Shown here: one piece after another, positions 20,320 to 28,178 of the stretch
How positions within the stretch are numbered: the stretch's first letter is position 1
Layout: every line of letters starts with the position of its first letter
Assembly (NCBI RefSeq): GCF_007860185.1
Contig: NZ_SJPY01000002.1
Coordinates: 316,374 to 380,373 of the forward strand
Direction of reading: 5' to 3'
Source: Novipirellula aureliae
Lineage (GTDB): Bacteria > Planctomycetota > Planctomycetia > Pirellulales > Pirellulaceae
Length of the DNA: 64,000 bases
The notes under the pieces: model-generated
The model's input: only the letters and a program-made list of their open reading frames with translations
What the model was told of the DNA's origin: nothing
Databases searched by the model: none
Made by a program: the position numbers and the translations under genes

Positions 20320-21171
20320 ATGCGAATATGCCGGTTCCTGGATTCCGAGAATCAAGCTCAGTATGCGATCTACGAATCGGATCGAATCTGTCCCATCAGC
20401 TCATTTGCCGAACCGCCCGCAAGCAGCAAAGACATTTTCGAGCGAGGTTCATCGTGGCTCGCAAGTTTGCCCAAACCACAGCCCGAACAGTGGCAGACCG
20501 CTCCCGAGCGATGGTTGCCTCCTGTTGCCGACCCAGGAAAGATTCTTTGCATCGGCCTGAACTACCGCGACCATGCAATCGAAACCGGTTCGGAAATCCC
20601 GACGGAGCCGGTTGTGTTTTGCAAGTTCAATACAGCATTGATTGGTCATGGTGCAACGATTCGCCTTCCGAACATCTCAAGCAAAGTCGATTACGAAGCC
20701 GAGTTGGTTGTCGTCATTGGAAAAATGGCCAAGCACGTATCGGTTGAGCAAGCGGCCGATCATGTGTTCGGTTACACGTGCGGCCATGACGTCTCGGCTC
20801 GCGATTGGCAAAAAGGACGTCCGGGTGGCCAATGGTTGCTCGGCAAAACATTTGACACCTTTGCACCACTGGGGCCTTGCATCGTTACCGCCGACGAAAT
20901 TTCAGACGCGACAAATCTGCGAGTTCGCATGCATCTTAATGGCGATACGGTTCAAGACAGCACGACGGCGCAATTGATTTTTCCAATCGCCGAGTTGATC
21001 TCTCACCTATCGCAGATCATGACCTTGTTGCCAGGCGACCTGATCTTTACTGGCACACCGCCTGGTGTCGGTGCAGCCCGCAAGCCACCGGTATTTTTGA
21101 AGCCTGGCGATGAATGCACCGTCGAGATCGAAGGGATTGGAAAATTAACGAACCGTTGTGAAGCGGAATAA
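20320..21171 (+). CDS. Fumarylacetoacetate hydrolase (FAH) family protein
   Basis: The 283-residue protein has a short N-terminal domain (residues 1-70) and the FAH fold. It shows [16 protein letters not shown], the metal-binding acidic cluster in [42 protein letters not shown] and the closing [16 protein letters not shown]. Family members hydrolyse, decarboxylate or isomerise beta-diketo acids in aromatic catabolism, or act as oxaloacetate decarboxylases or acylpyruvases. No catabolic neighbours are present, so the substrate is open. It is convergent with the FHA gene, with only 7 bp between the stop codons. Confidence 0.9.
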   Translation: MRICRFLDSENQAQYAIYESDRICPISSFAEPPASSKDIFERGSSWLASLPKPQPEQWQTAPERWLPPVADPGKILCIGLNYRDHAIETGSEIPTEPVVFCKFNTALIGHGATIRLPNISSKVDYEAELVVVIGKMAKHVSVEQAADHVFGYTCGHDVSARDWQKGRPGGQWLLGKTFDTFAPLGPCIVTADEISDATNLRVRMHLNGDTVQDSTTAQLIFPIAELISHLSQIMTLLPGDLIFTGTPPGVGAARKPPVFLKPGDECTVEIEGIGKLTNRCEAE

Positions 21172-21178
21172 CAAACCG

Positions 21179-21595
21179 CTAAACGTTCTCGTTTGGGGGC
21201 ATTCCAATTTCCAAATCATAGTCAAGGATCTTCATCCGCTGAGTTTCATCGAGATCTAAAATTTCGACACCGTTTTCGCTATCGTCATCGATTGCTTCTT
21301 CGGTCAGTTCGATTCGCAACGTCAACCTGCCAATTTGAACCTCAGTACCAGGGCGGACAACCGCTCTATCGACCCGTTGTTCATCAACGTAAATTCCATT
21401 TTTGGACCCCAGATCGCGGACGACAAGTGAGCCATAGGGATCGATAAAGAATTGGCAATGCCGTCGGCTGATCGATATGTCATCGATCGTAATATCCGCC
21501 GAGTTACAACGCCCGACAACAACCGGAGCCATTAGAACCCACTCCCCATCGATCTCGCTATTGGAGTTGTCAATCAAAACGAATTTGTAATTCAT
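21179..21595 (-). CDS. FHA-domain protein
   Basis: The forkhead-associated domain at about residues 20-100 shows the pThr-binding signature: VGRCNSADITIDD, SRRHCQF, DLGSKNGIYVD. An acidic tail of about 35 residues (EEAIDDDSENG, LDLDETQR) follows. FHA domains bind phosphothreonine peptides, usually downstream of Ser/Thr kinases, but no kinase gene is next to it. I place the start at the ATG at 21595 (MNYKFVLIDN), preceded by a GAGG-containing site; the longer frame from 21643 adds 16 residues with no support. 138 residues, cytoplasmic. Confidence 0.9.
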   Translation of the reverse strand: MNYKFVLIDNSNSEIDGEWVLMAPVVVGRCNSADITIDDISISRRHCQFFIDPYGSLVVRDLGSKNGIYVDEQRVDRAVVRPGTEVQIGRLTLRIELTEEAIDDDSENGVEILDLDETQRMKILDYDLEIGMPPNENV

Positions 21596-21870
21596 GATAA
21601 GTCTGCCTCGAAAAGCGTTTAGCACATCCATCTGGAAAGGCACGAAAGCGAATTCGATTTTACTACAGATTCATAGCCGCTGCTTGCTATCAATGAAAAA
21701 TCATGAAGAATTGCAAAGAAACCGTTGCTCCTGCCCTAATAACATTCTAACCGCGTGAGTTGCCTTCCGCACGCGTTACAATGCTTGGCGCGCGGCCTGA
21801 TGGTCACGCCGTTTAACGAGCAAGCGACGACCGCAAAGTCGCCTGATTGATTCGGGCGAACTGTCTGGCA

Positions 21871-22887
21871 CTAGGACTGACGATGGTAATCGGCCACCAC
21901 CTCGATAATGGCATCGAGATTTTTGGAGGGTTGGTAACCGATGGTCTCTCGGATTCTGGTGAGATCAGGCACTCGGCGGCGAATATCTTCGAACGATTCA
22001 TCGTATGCCGCCGCGTAGCTTTGAAACTCGATTTTGGATTTCGAACCTAGCTGGGCGATCACTTTTTCGGCAAGTTGCAGGATCGAAATCGGCTCATCGC
22101 TACCGATATTGTAAACTCGCCCTGCTGCCTCTGGCTTGTCGACCAAATCGATGACAGCACCGACGATATCATCAACGTGTGCGAAGCAGCGGACTTGGTG
22201 GCCGTCATCGTGGACCACCAACGGATCTCCCCGCAAAGCCGCTTCCACGAAGCGGGGCAATACCATCCCGTAGGCTCCCGTTTGGCGGGGGCCGACGACG
22301 TTAAAGAACCGGCCAACGACGGCAGGCAATTGTTTCTCTTTATAAAACGCTAACGCCAAAAACTCATCAATCGCTTTCGACACTCCGTAGCTCCAGCGAG
22401 GTTTCGTCGTCGCTCCGAAAACCAGGTCGTCCTCTTCACTGTAAAGCTCTTTGGGATTCTTCCCATAAACCTCACTGGTACTGGCGATGAAACAGGGAAT
22501 TCGCTGCCCACGACTGGCCCGCTCACCCAATCGATTCAAGATAAGCTGGGTAGGATAGATATTTCGTTCGATCGTTTGAATCGGCTGTTTAGCAATCAAA
22601 GCGACCCCCACGGCTGCGGCCAAGTGGTAGACCCGGTCGGCTCGGTCGACCACATCATGGACGACCGTTTTGTCTTCAACGGAGTCCTCGATATACTCCA
22701 GTGATGGATGATCGAGTAAATGGGCCAAGTGGTCTTTCGACCCGGTAGACAAATCATCAACGACGATGACATCATGACCACGATGGAGCAAACGCTCGGT
22801 CAGATGCGAACCGATAAACCCGGCTCCGCCGGTTACAAGACACTTTAGTTTTTCCACCACTCCGACCGTTTCAAAAAGAGAATGCAA
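21871..22887 (-). CDS. NAD-dependent nucleotide-sugar epimerase/decarboxylase (extended SDR)
   Basis: The 338-residue protein is an extended short-chain dehydrogenase. It has the Rossmann motif TGGAGFIGSH at about residue 19, acidic VVDDLSTG for NAD, catalytic Ser/Thr in ASTSEVYG, and catalytic YGVSK (Tyr-x3-Lys). Sugar-binding RFFNVVGPRQ and FAHVDDIV follow. It most resembles UDP-glucose 4-epimerase and UDP-glucuronate decarboxylase proteins that supply sugars for polysaccharides. The two cannot be told apart without alignment. It may serve the export system whose lipoprotein is at 844-1938, but they are not linked in an operon. Confidence 0.88.
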   Translation of the reverse strand: MHSLFETVGVVEKLKCLVTGGAGFIGSHLTERLLHRGHDVIVVDDLSTGSKDHLAHLLDHPSLEYIEDSVEDKTVVHDVVDRADRVYHLAAAVGVALIAKQPIQTIERNIYPTQLILNRLGERASRGQRIPCFIASTSEVYGKNPKELYSEEDDLVFGATTKPRWSYGVSKAIDEFLALAFYKEKQLPAVVGRFFNVVGPRQTGAYGMVLPRFVEAALRGDPLVVHDDGHQVRCFAHVDDIVGAVIDLVDKPEAAGRVYNIGSDEPISILQLAEKVIAQLGSKSKIEFQSYAAAYDESFEDIRRRVPDLTRIRETIGYQPSKNLDAIIEVVADYHRQS

Positions 22888-23088
22888 GTTTGATTTTACG
22901 TGTTTTATCTAAGCCTGTACGGGCGAACGTCGCGACAGGTTGACTGGTTTGTTAGCAAAAAGCATAGGAAACACCCATTTATTTTGCAGATCCCTGGTCA
23001 TTGGTTTTGACGGTGTCACTCCTTAAACGATCGCCCAGGCCTCCTTAAACTATCGGCTAAGATCGTTCGCCGCTAGAATTGAGTAGAA

Positions 23089-26000
23089 ATGTTTATGAAT
23101 TACTGCCTCGTTTTGTTGTTCGGAGTCTCTCTCGTGTTTTCACTCAGGTTTTTGGTAGCGAAACCCGTCAAGAGTTTCGATCCCCACGTGATTCGCCGAA
23201 AACCTTGGCGACTTTTGCTAGGGGCCAATCCAAAAACGAAGCTGTTGGCGGCTGTGCTGATTAGCGTCGTTACCGCGACGACGCAAGTATCGGGAGCGGA
23301 AGAGTCGAGTGAAGCCGCAATCGCTGTCTATGCCGATGCTGCCAATTTCCAAACCAATGGAGCGATCGAGCTGGCGATAGAGAGTTGGAAGAAGTTCTTA
23401 GCCGACTATCCGAACGATCCGATGGCGTCAAAAGCGGCCCACTACTTGGGGGTCTGCTACATGCAGCAGGAAGAACCCGACTACGCTGCCGCAGCGGCTT
23501 CCTTCGGCAAAGCACTGGCAGATTCGGATTATGATCTCCGTGAAGAGAGTTTGGCGAACCAAGGTTGGTGTCTGTACTCGGCCGCTGGGGAAGCTCCGAG
23601 CCGCGACGCAGCGAAGCTGAAAGAGACGATAGAGTCGTTCTCTCAATTGCGATCGGAGTTCCCGAAGAGCCAGTTTCTTGACCGATCGTTGTTCTACAGT
23701 GGCGAGGCCGCCTACGGGCTCGGTAATCCGAAACAAGCGATCGAGCTTTACAACGAGCTATTGGCACTTCCCGACGCCAAAGAATCTCCGCTGCGATGTG
23801 ATGCGCTGTACGCACGCGGTGTCGCCTATGAAGAACTCGACCAATTCGACCATGCGGTTTCTTCTTTTCTTCAGCTGCTTAGCACCTGTGATAGGAACGA
23901 GCTGATTACCGACGTTCGCTTGCGTCTCGGTGACACAGCGATCATGCGCAAGGATTACGATGAGGCGATCACACAATTCGATCAAGCCTTTACAGTCGCC
24001 GAGAACGATGACGACAAATCGTACGCGCTTTTTCGACAAGCCTACGCTTTAGTGCAAGCCGATCGATCCGGTGAAGCCGCTGAAAAGTATGAGCAACTCT
24101 TGAAAGAGTATCCCAATTCTGCCAACGCCGCGGCGGCAACGTTGGCGTCCGCCCAAAGCACCTATCGAAGTGGTGATGCGGATGAAGCAGCAAAGCGTTT
24201 CGAGCGGGTCTTGGAATTAAATCTTCCCGAAGCGTCGACCGAGGCCGCCCATTGGTTGTCAAGAATCTACTTGAGCAAGAACGATCCTGAGACGGCGCAA
24301 CAGATTGTCCGTCGCCAACTCGCGCAGCTGAAGCAACAGGCACCGGGAGCGGGAGGCCCGTTCGAATTGGAACTGAAACTCGATTTGGCCGAAGCCTTGT
24401 CGATGAACCCCGACACGATCGAACAATCGTTCGCCGAATTTCATGCGGTTTACAAGGCGTCGCCCGATGGCCCCACCGCCCCGCGAGCCCTTTACAACTC
24501 GGCATTCTCATCACTGCAATTGAACAGGCCCGAGCAAGCGATCGAAATGGCAGCGGAATTCATTGACCGATTCCCCGACGATATGTTGGCACCCGACGTC
24601 CGGTTCATTCAGGCGGAAGGCTTGTTTTTCACGCAAAAATACGACCAAGCGGCCGCGATCTACCAAGCACTTTTGATCGCGAAGGATCTCGGTGACGAGT
24701 TCCAACGACCACTGTGGGTGCTGCGAGCGGCAGCGGCTCTCAACGCCGATGGCGAACTCGATCAATCGATCGAACTGCTTCGAAAGGAAACGCCAAAATT
24801 GCCTCAGCCGGACCAACGGGCAGAAGCGCAAATGATGCTCGGCCAAGCCTTGATGGCGTCCGAAAAGTACGTCGAGGCTGGCGCTGCGTTCAAGGCCTGC
24901 CACACGGCAGCTCCTGATTGGCCCCGTGCCGATGAGGCGTTACTGCTAGCGGGACAGTCGTTTTTTCTGGCCGGACAAAAGCAACAGGCACAAACGATTT
25001 GGCGACAAATCATCGACGCTCAGCCCGATGGACGGATGGCTGACCAAAGCCGCTACAAGTTGGCTCAGATCGCTGCGAATCAGGGCGATCCCCAAACGGC
25101 GATCGAGCTTTACGACAAAATCATCGCCTCCAAAGCAGACCCTGGCTTGATGCCCTACGCATTCTATTCCCGTGCCCTTTTACAGATGGACGAGGCCGAA
25201 TACCAACAAGCGATCGATTCTCTCGACACCCTGCTCAGCCAATATGAACAGCATCCAATTCGGGGCGAAGCGCTGCTGGCACGCGGCATGAGCTATCGGA
25301 ACCTCAATCAATTGGATCCAGCACGTAGCGACCTAGAGGACTATTTGGCGCTGCAGCCAACGGGAGTTGATTTGGGGCACGGCTTGTACGAATTAGCTCT
25401 CGTCGACCAAAAACAAAACAAACCTCTGCAAGCGGCCGAACGGCTCAATCGAATCGTTGAGCAAGTCCCCGACTATCCGTCAATTGACAAGGTGCTCTAT
25501 GAGCTCGGTTGGTCTTACCGGGAATCCGAACAGAACGAAGCCGCCGTAGACATTTTCACCCGGTTGGTCGACCAATCGTCAGACAATTCGTTGACCAGTG
25601 AAGCGGCTTACTATCTCGGACAAAGCTATTACGAGTCAAAGGATTGGCAACAAGCGGCGAAATATTTTGCCTCGGCAGCCGAGAAATCGGAGGAAGCAGA
25701 GCTTTCCGAGAAATCGCTCTATCGGCTTGGTTGGTCTTGGTTCAAAGCCAACGACTTGGCGGCTGCGGAATCGGCGTTTGCAAAACAAGCAGCAAAACAT
25801 CCCGACGGCGCCCTGACGCTCGATGCCCTGATGATGGTCGGCGAAAGCCGGTTCAACCGAAACGATTACCAAGCCGCCCTCGAAGCCTATCGGGTAGCTC
25901 GAGAACGTATCGATTCGAATGATGAAACGTCGAAAACGATCCGCGATGCGAATGATCGCCAAGTTCGTGAGTTGATTCTGCTGCACGGAGGACAAAGCGC

Positions 26001-26505
26001 TGCTCAATTACAAGAGTGGCAGCAAGCGATCGAGTGGTACGATGAACTTCGATTTCGTTTCCCTTCCACCGCTTACCTGGCACAAGTCTTTTACGAAACC
26101 GGCTTCGCCTACCAACAATTTCAAGACGATGAAAAAGCTCTGCAAATGTACGGTGAGGTTGCCAACAACTATCGAAATGTGGTTGCCGCGCGAGCTCGTT
26201 TTATGATGGGGCAGATCCAATTTGCCAACAAACGCTTCGATTTGGCAATTCCTGAGTTTCAACGTGTGATCTATGGTTTTGGAGCGGAAAAATCCGCGGA
26301 GCCTATCAAGGATTGGCAAGCCAAGAGCGGTTTCGAAGCGGCCCGCTGCTCGGAGATTTTAGCGCAACAGGCGAGAACCCCCTCAGCGAAGCAGAAGGCG
26401 TTAGGGTTTGCGACGAAGTTTTACGAGTATGTGGTCAGCAAACATCCGAATCATGAGTTGGCCGAAAAGTCACAATCCCGGTTAGAAGCACTTCAAAATA
26501 AGTAA
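23089..26505 (+). CDS. Large secreted TPR-repeat protein (first gene of ExbBD operon)
   Basis: The 1138-residue protein has two N-terminal hydrophobic segments (residues 3-25 and about 50-68, the latter ending in a signal-peptide-like VSGAEES). It then consists almost entirely of tetratricopeptide repeats of about 34-37 residues (recurring A..Y..LL..YP, EAAYYLGQSYYESKDW, LYRLGWSWFKANDLAAAE). About 25 repeats are suggested by length. Repeat spacing resembles BamD/CpoB-type envelope TPRs. The stop TAA overlaps the ATG of the ExbB-like gene by one base (26505), indicating translational coupling. It probably acts as a periplasmic scaffold for the channel encoded next. Start is ATG 23089 without a clear Shine-Dalgarno. 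Confidence 0.85.
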   Translation: MFMNYCLVLLFGVSLVFSLRFLVAKPVKSFDPHVIRRKPWRLLLGANPKTKLLAAVLISVVTATTQVSGAEESSEAAIAVYADAANFQTNGAIELAIESWKKFLADYPNDPMASKAAHYLGVCYMQQEEPDYAAAAASFGKALADSDYDLREESLANQGWCLYSAAGEAPSRDAAKLKETIESFSQLRSEFPKSQFLDRSLFYSGEAAYGLGNPKQAIELYNELLALPDAKESPLRCDALYARGVAYEELDQFDHAVSSFLQLLSTCDRNELITDVRLRLGDTAIMRKDYDEAITQFDQAFTVAENDDDKSYALFRQAYALVQADRSGEAAEKYEQLLKEYPNSANAAAATLASAQSTYRSGDADEAAKRFERVLELNLPEASTEAAHWLSRIYLSKNDPETAQQIVRRQLAQLKQQAPGAGGPFELELKLDLAEALSMNPDTIEQSFAEFHAVYKASPDGPTAPRALYNSAFSSLQLNRPEQAIEMAAEFIDRFPDDMLAPDVRFIQAEGLFFTQKYDQAAAIYQALLIAKDLGDEFQRPLWVLRAAAALNADGELDQSIELLRKETPKLPQPDQRAEAQMMLGQALMASEKYVEAGAAFKACHTAAPDWPRADEALLLAGQSFFLAGQKQQAQTIWRQIIDAQPDGRMADQSRYKLAQIAANQGDPQTAIELYDKIIASKADPGLMPYAFYSRALLQMDEAEYQQAIDSLDTLLSQYEQHPIRGEALLARGMSYRNLNQLDPARSDLEDYLALQPTGVDLGHGLYELALVDQKQNKPLQAAERLNRIVEQVPDYPSIDKVLYELGWSYRESEQNEAAVDIFTRLVDQSSDNSLTSEAAYYLGQSYYESKDWQQAAKYFASAAEKSEEAELSEKSLYRLGWSWFKANDLAAAESAFAKQAAKHPDGALTLDALMMVGESRFNRNDYQAALEAYRVARERIDSNDETSKTIRDANDRQVRELILLHGGQSAAQLQEWQQAIEWYDELRFRFPSTAYLAQVFYETGFAYQQFQDDEKALQMYGEVANNYRNVVAARARFMMGQIQFANKRFDLAIPEFQRVIYGFGAEKSAEPIKDWQAKSGFEAARCSEILAQQARTPSAKQKALGFATKFYEYVVSKHPNHELAEKSQSRLEALQNK

Positions 26506-27647
26506 TGGATAAGATGATTGAAAATCGGGAACGAAATACAGGACTGACAAGAACAGGGCTGACAGCGCTAGACGCAGGTTCCCAGAACGCTCGTGAGTAC
26601 CAGGCAATCGCAATGCCCGAAGCTAGCGTCTCCGGCTCACCAAAACGGACGCTTTCATCAAATCCGGGAAAAACGGCCCTGATGATGGGTGTGATACTAG
26701 CTGCGTGTCTTGCGCTAAGCCCTAGAGCCAGTGCACAACCAAATTCAGAGATCCCGTTTAACGAAGCCGATATTCAGGATGTCATGAATGACGGGTCCGA
26801 GGAAGGATCCACGAGTCCGCCGGCTGCGGACGATTCGATGCACATCGATCTGTTGTCCCTGGTCGGCCGCGGTGGTGGCTTCATGATTCCGATCGGGATC
26901 ATGAGTTTATTGGTCGTCGCACTGGCTGTGGAACGAGTGATCTCGCTGACTCGGCGAAAGATCGTACCCAAGAAATTCGTTCGCGAGATCGAAGACATGA
27001 TGGAAACGCCTGCTGCATTTCAGCCCTGCGAGGCCTTTCGCATTTGTGACGATTACCCCTCTCCAGCGTCAAGTGTTGTTCGCGGGATGCTGCTGCGCAC
27101 GGGCCAACCGATCGGTGAGATTGAGAATGCTGCTACCGAGATGATCCAACGTGAAGCGGATCGAAATTCCGCTCCGATCCGCTGGTTGCATCTGGCCGCA
27201 GCCGCAACTCCGCTAATGGGACTACTCGGAACCGTTTGGGGAATGATCGTCGCCTTTCACGAATCAACAACGCTAACGGCCGATCGAAGCCGTAGCGAGC
27301 AACTTTCTGAAGGGATTTATACGGCGTTAGTGACAACGCTGGCCGGATTGATCGTCGCAATCCCAGCTGCGATCTTAGCCCAGTATCTAGAAAATCGCTT
27401 GGCAAAATTGTTTCATCGAGTTGAGGATCTGGCGTTCGAGTTGGCTCCACACATGGCTCGCTTTGTGGGACGCGAACAACTTGATTCAGAAGGAAATCGT
27501 CGCAAAATGCCCCCTCATTCCGCGCCGGCTGATGCGGGCCATGATGGGCGAGGAGGCAACGCAACACCACCTCCGATCGCCGCTGGCAAATCGCCCTCCA
27601 AAGAAAAGTCGAGACCAAACCGTAGTGCGACAAAGGGGGCTTCGTAA
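26505..27647 (+). CDS. MotA/TolQ/ExbB-type proton channel protein with N-terminal extension
   Basis: The 380-residue protein is longer than typical ExbB/TolQ (about 230-240). After an N-terminal tail there is a signal-like helix at about residues 58-78 (ending ASAQPN), then an acidic linker, then the three-helix channel core: helix 1 GGFMIPIGIMSLLVVALAVER, helix 2 LHLAAAATPLMGLLGTVWGMIVAF, helix 3 ALVTTLAGLIVAIPAAILAQYLENR. The conserved Thr/Pro/Gly pattern of MotA_ExbB is intact. The C-terminal 60 residues are polar. It couples proton flow to work with the ExbD-like partner, whose ATG overlaps this stop codon (27647). The signal-like first helix suggests a periplasmic N-terminal domain not found in E. 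coli ExbB. Confidence 0.92.
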   Translation: MDKMIENRERNTGLTRTGLTALDAGSQNAREYQAIAMPEASVSGSPKRTLSSNPGKTALMMGVILAACLALSPRASAQPNSEIPFNEADIQDVMNDGSEEGSTSPPAADDSMHIDLLSLVGRGGGFMIPIGIMSLLVVALAVERVISLTRRKIVPKKFVREIEDMMETPAAFQPCEAFRICDDYPSPASSVVRGMLLRTGQPIGEIENAATEMIQREADRNSAPIRWLHLAAAATPLMGLLGTVWGMIVAFHESTTLTADRSRSEQLSEGIYTALVTTLAGLIVAIPAAILAQYLENRLAKLFHRVEDLAFELAPHMARFVGREQLDSEGNRRKMPPHSAPADAGHDGRGGNATPPPIAAGKSPSKEKSRPNRSATKGAS

Positions 27648-28090
27648 TGGCTGTCGAAATAAAACGATCGGCGGTCGCCGGCACACTCAGTCTGACGCCG
27701 CTCATCGACGTTGTGTTTCTGTTGCTCATCTTCTTTCTCGTCACCAGCGAGTTTGAAGAACAAGAGCGGCGTTTGGATATTGTCCTACCCACCGCGACAA
27801 GTGCCGTGCCGATGACCAGTAAACCTCGCGAAGTGGTTGTCGATATCGATTCGGAAGGGACCTTGTATCTAGGTGGCGAAGTCACATCGATCGCGAAGCT
27901 AAAAACGTTGCTCGACGCCGCAGTGGCCAGCAACCCAACCAATCAAACCGTTGTCATTCGTGCGGATCAAGCGAGTTCATTTCAGCCCGTCGTTAGCGTC
28001 ATGGATGTTTGCAATCGAACAGGAGTCAGTGATTATTCAGTAACCACAACCGAAGGCCCCGCAGACGCTGACGCGTCCGCCAACCGATAA
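27647..28090 (+). CDS. ExbD/TolR-type proton channel subunit
   Basis: 147 residues, normal for the family. A short cytoplasmic N-terminus precedes a single helix with the essential proton-relay aspartate (LTPLIDVVFLLLIFFLVTS, Asp at about residue 21). A periplasmic ExbD/TolR domain follows (VVVDIDSEGTLYLGG, VVIRADQASSFQPVVSVMD). The ATG overlaps the stop of the ExbB-like gene. With TPR, ExbB-like and cyclase-like proteins it makes a four-gene unit. The next gene starts 88 bp downstream. Confidence 0.94.
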   Translation: MAVEIKRSAVAGTLSLTPLIDVVFLLLIFFLVTSEFEEQERRLDIVLPTATSAVPMTSKPREVVVDIDSEGTLYLGGEVTSIAKLKTLLDAAVASNPTNQTVVIRADQASSFQPVVSVMDVCNRTGVSDYSVTTTEGPADADASANR

Positions 28091-28178
28091 GTGGTAGCCA
28101 AGCTTTTGCCGATTCCCGTCGCCGACCGGAATCGCCAAAAGGCTGGACTCCAATCACTCCTAAAGGAAAAATCTGAAT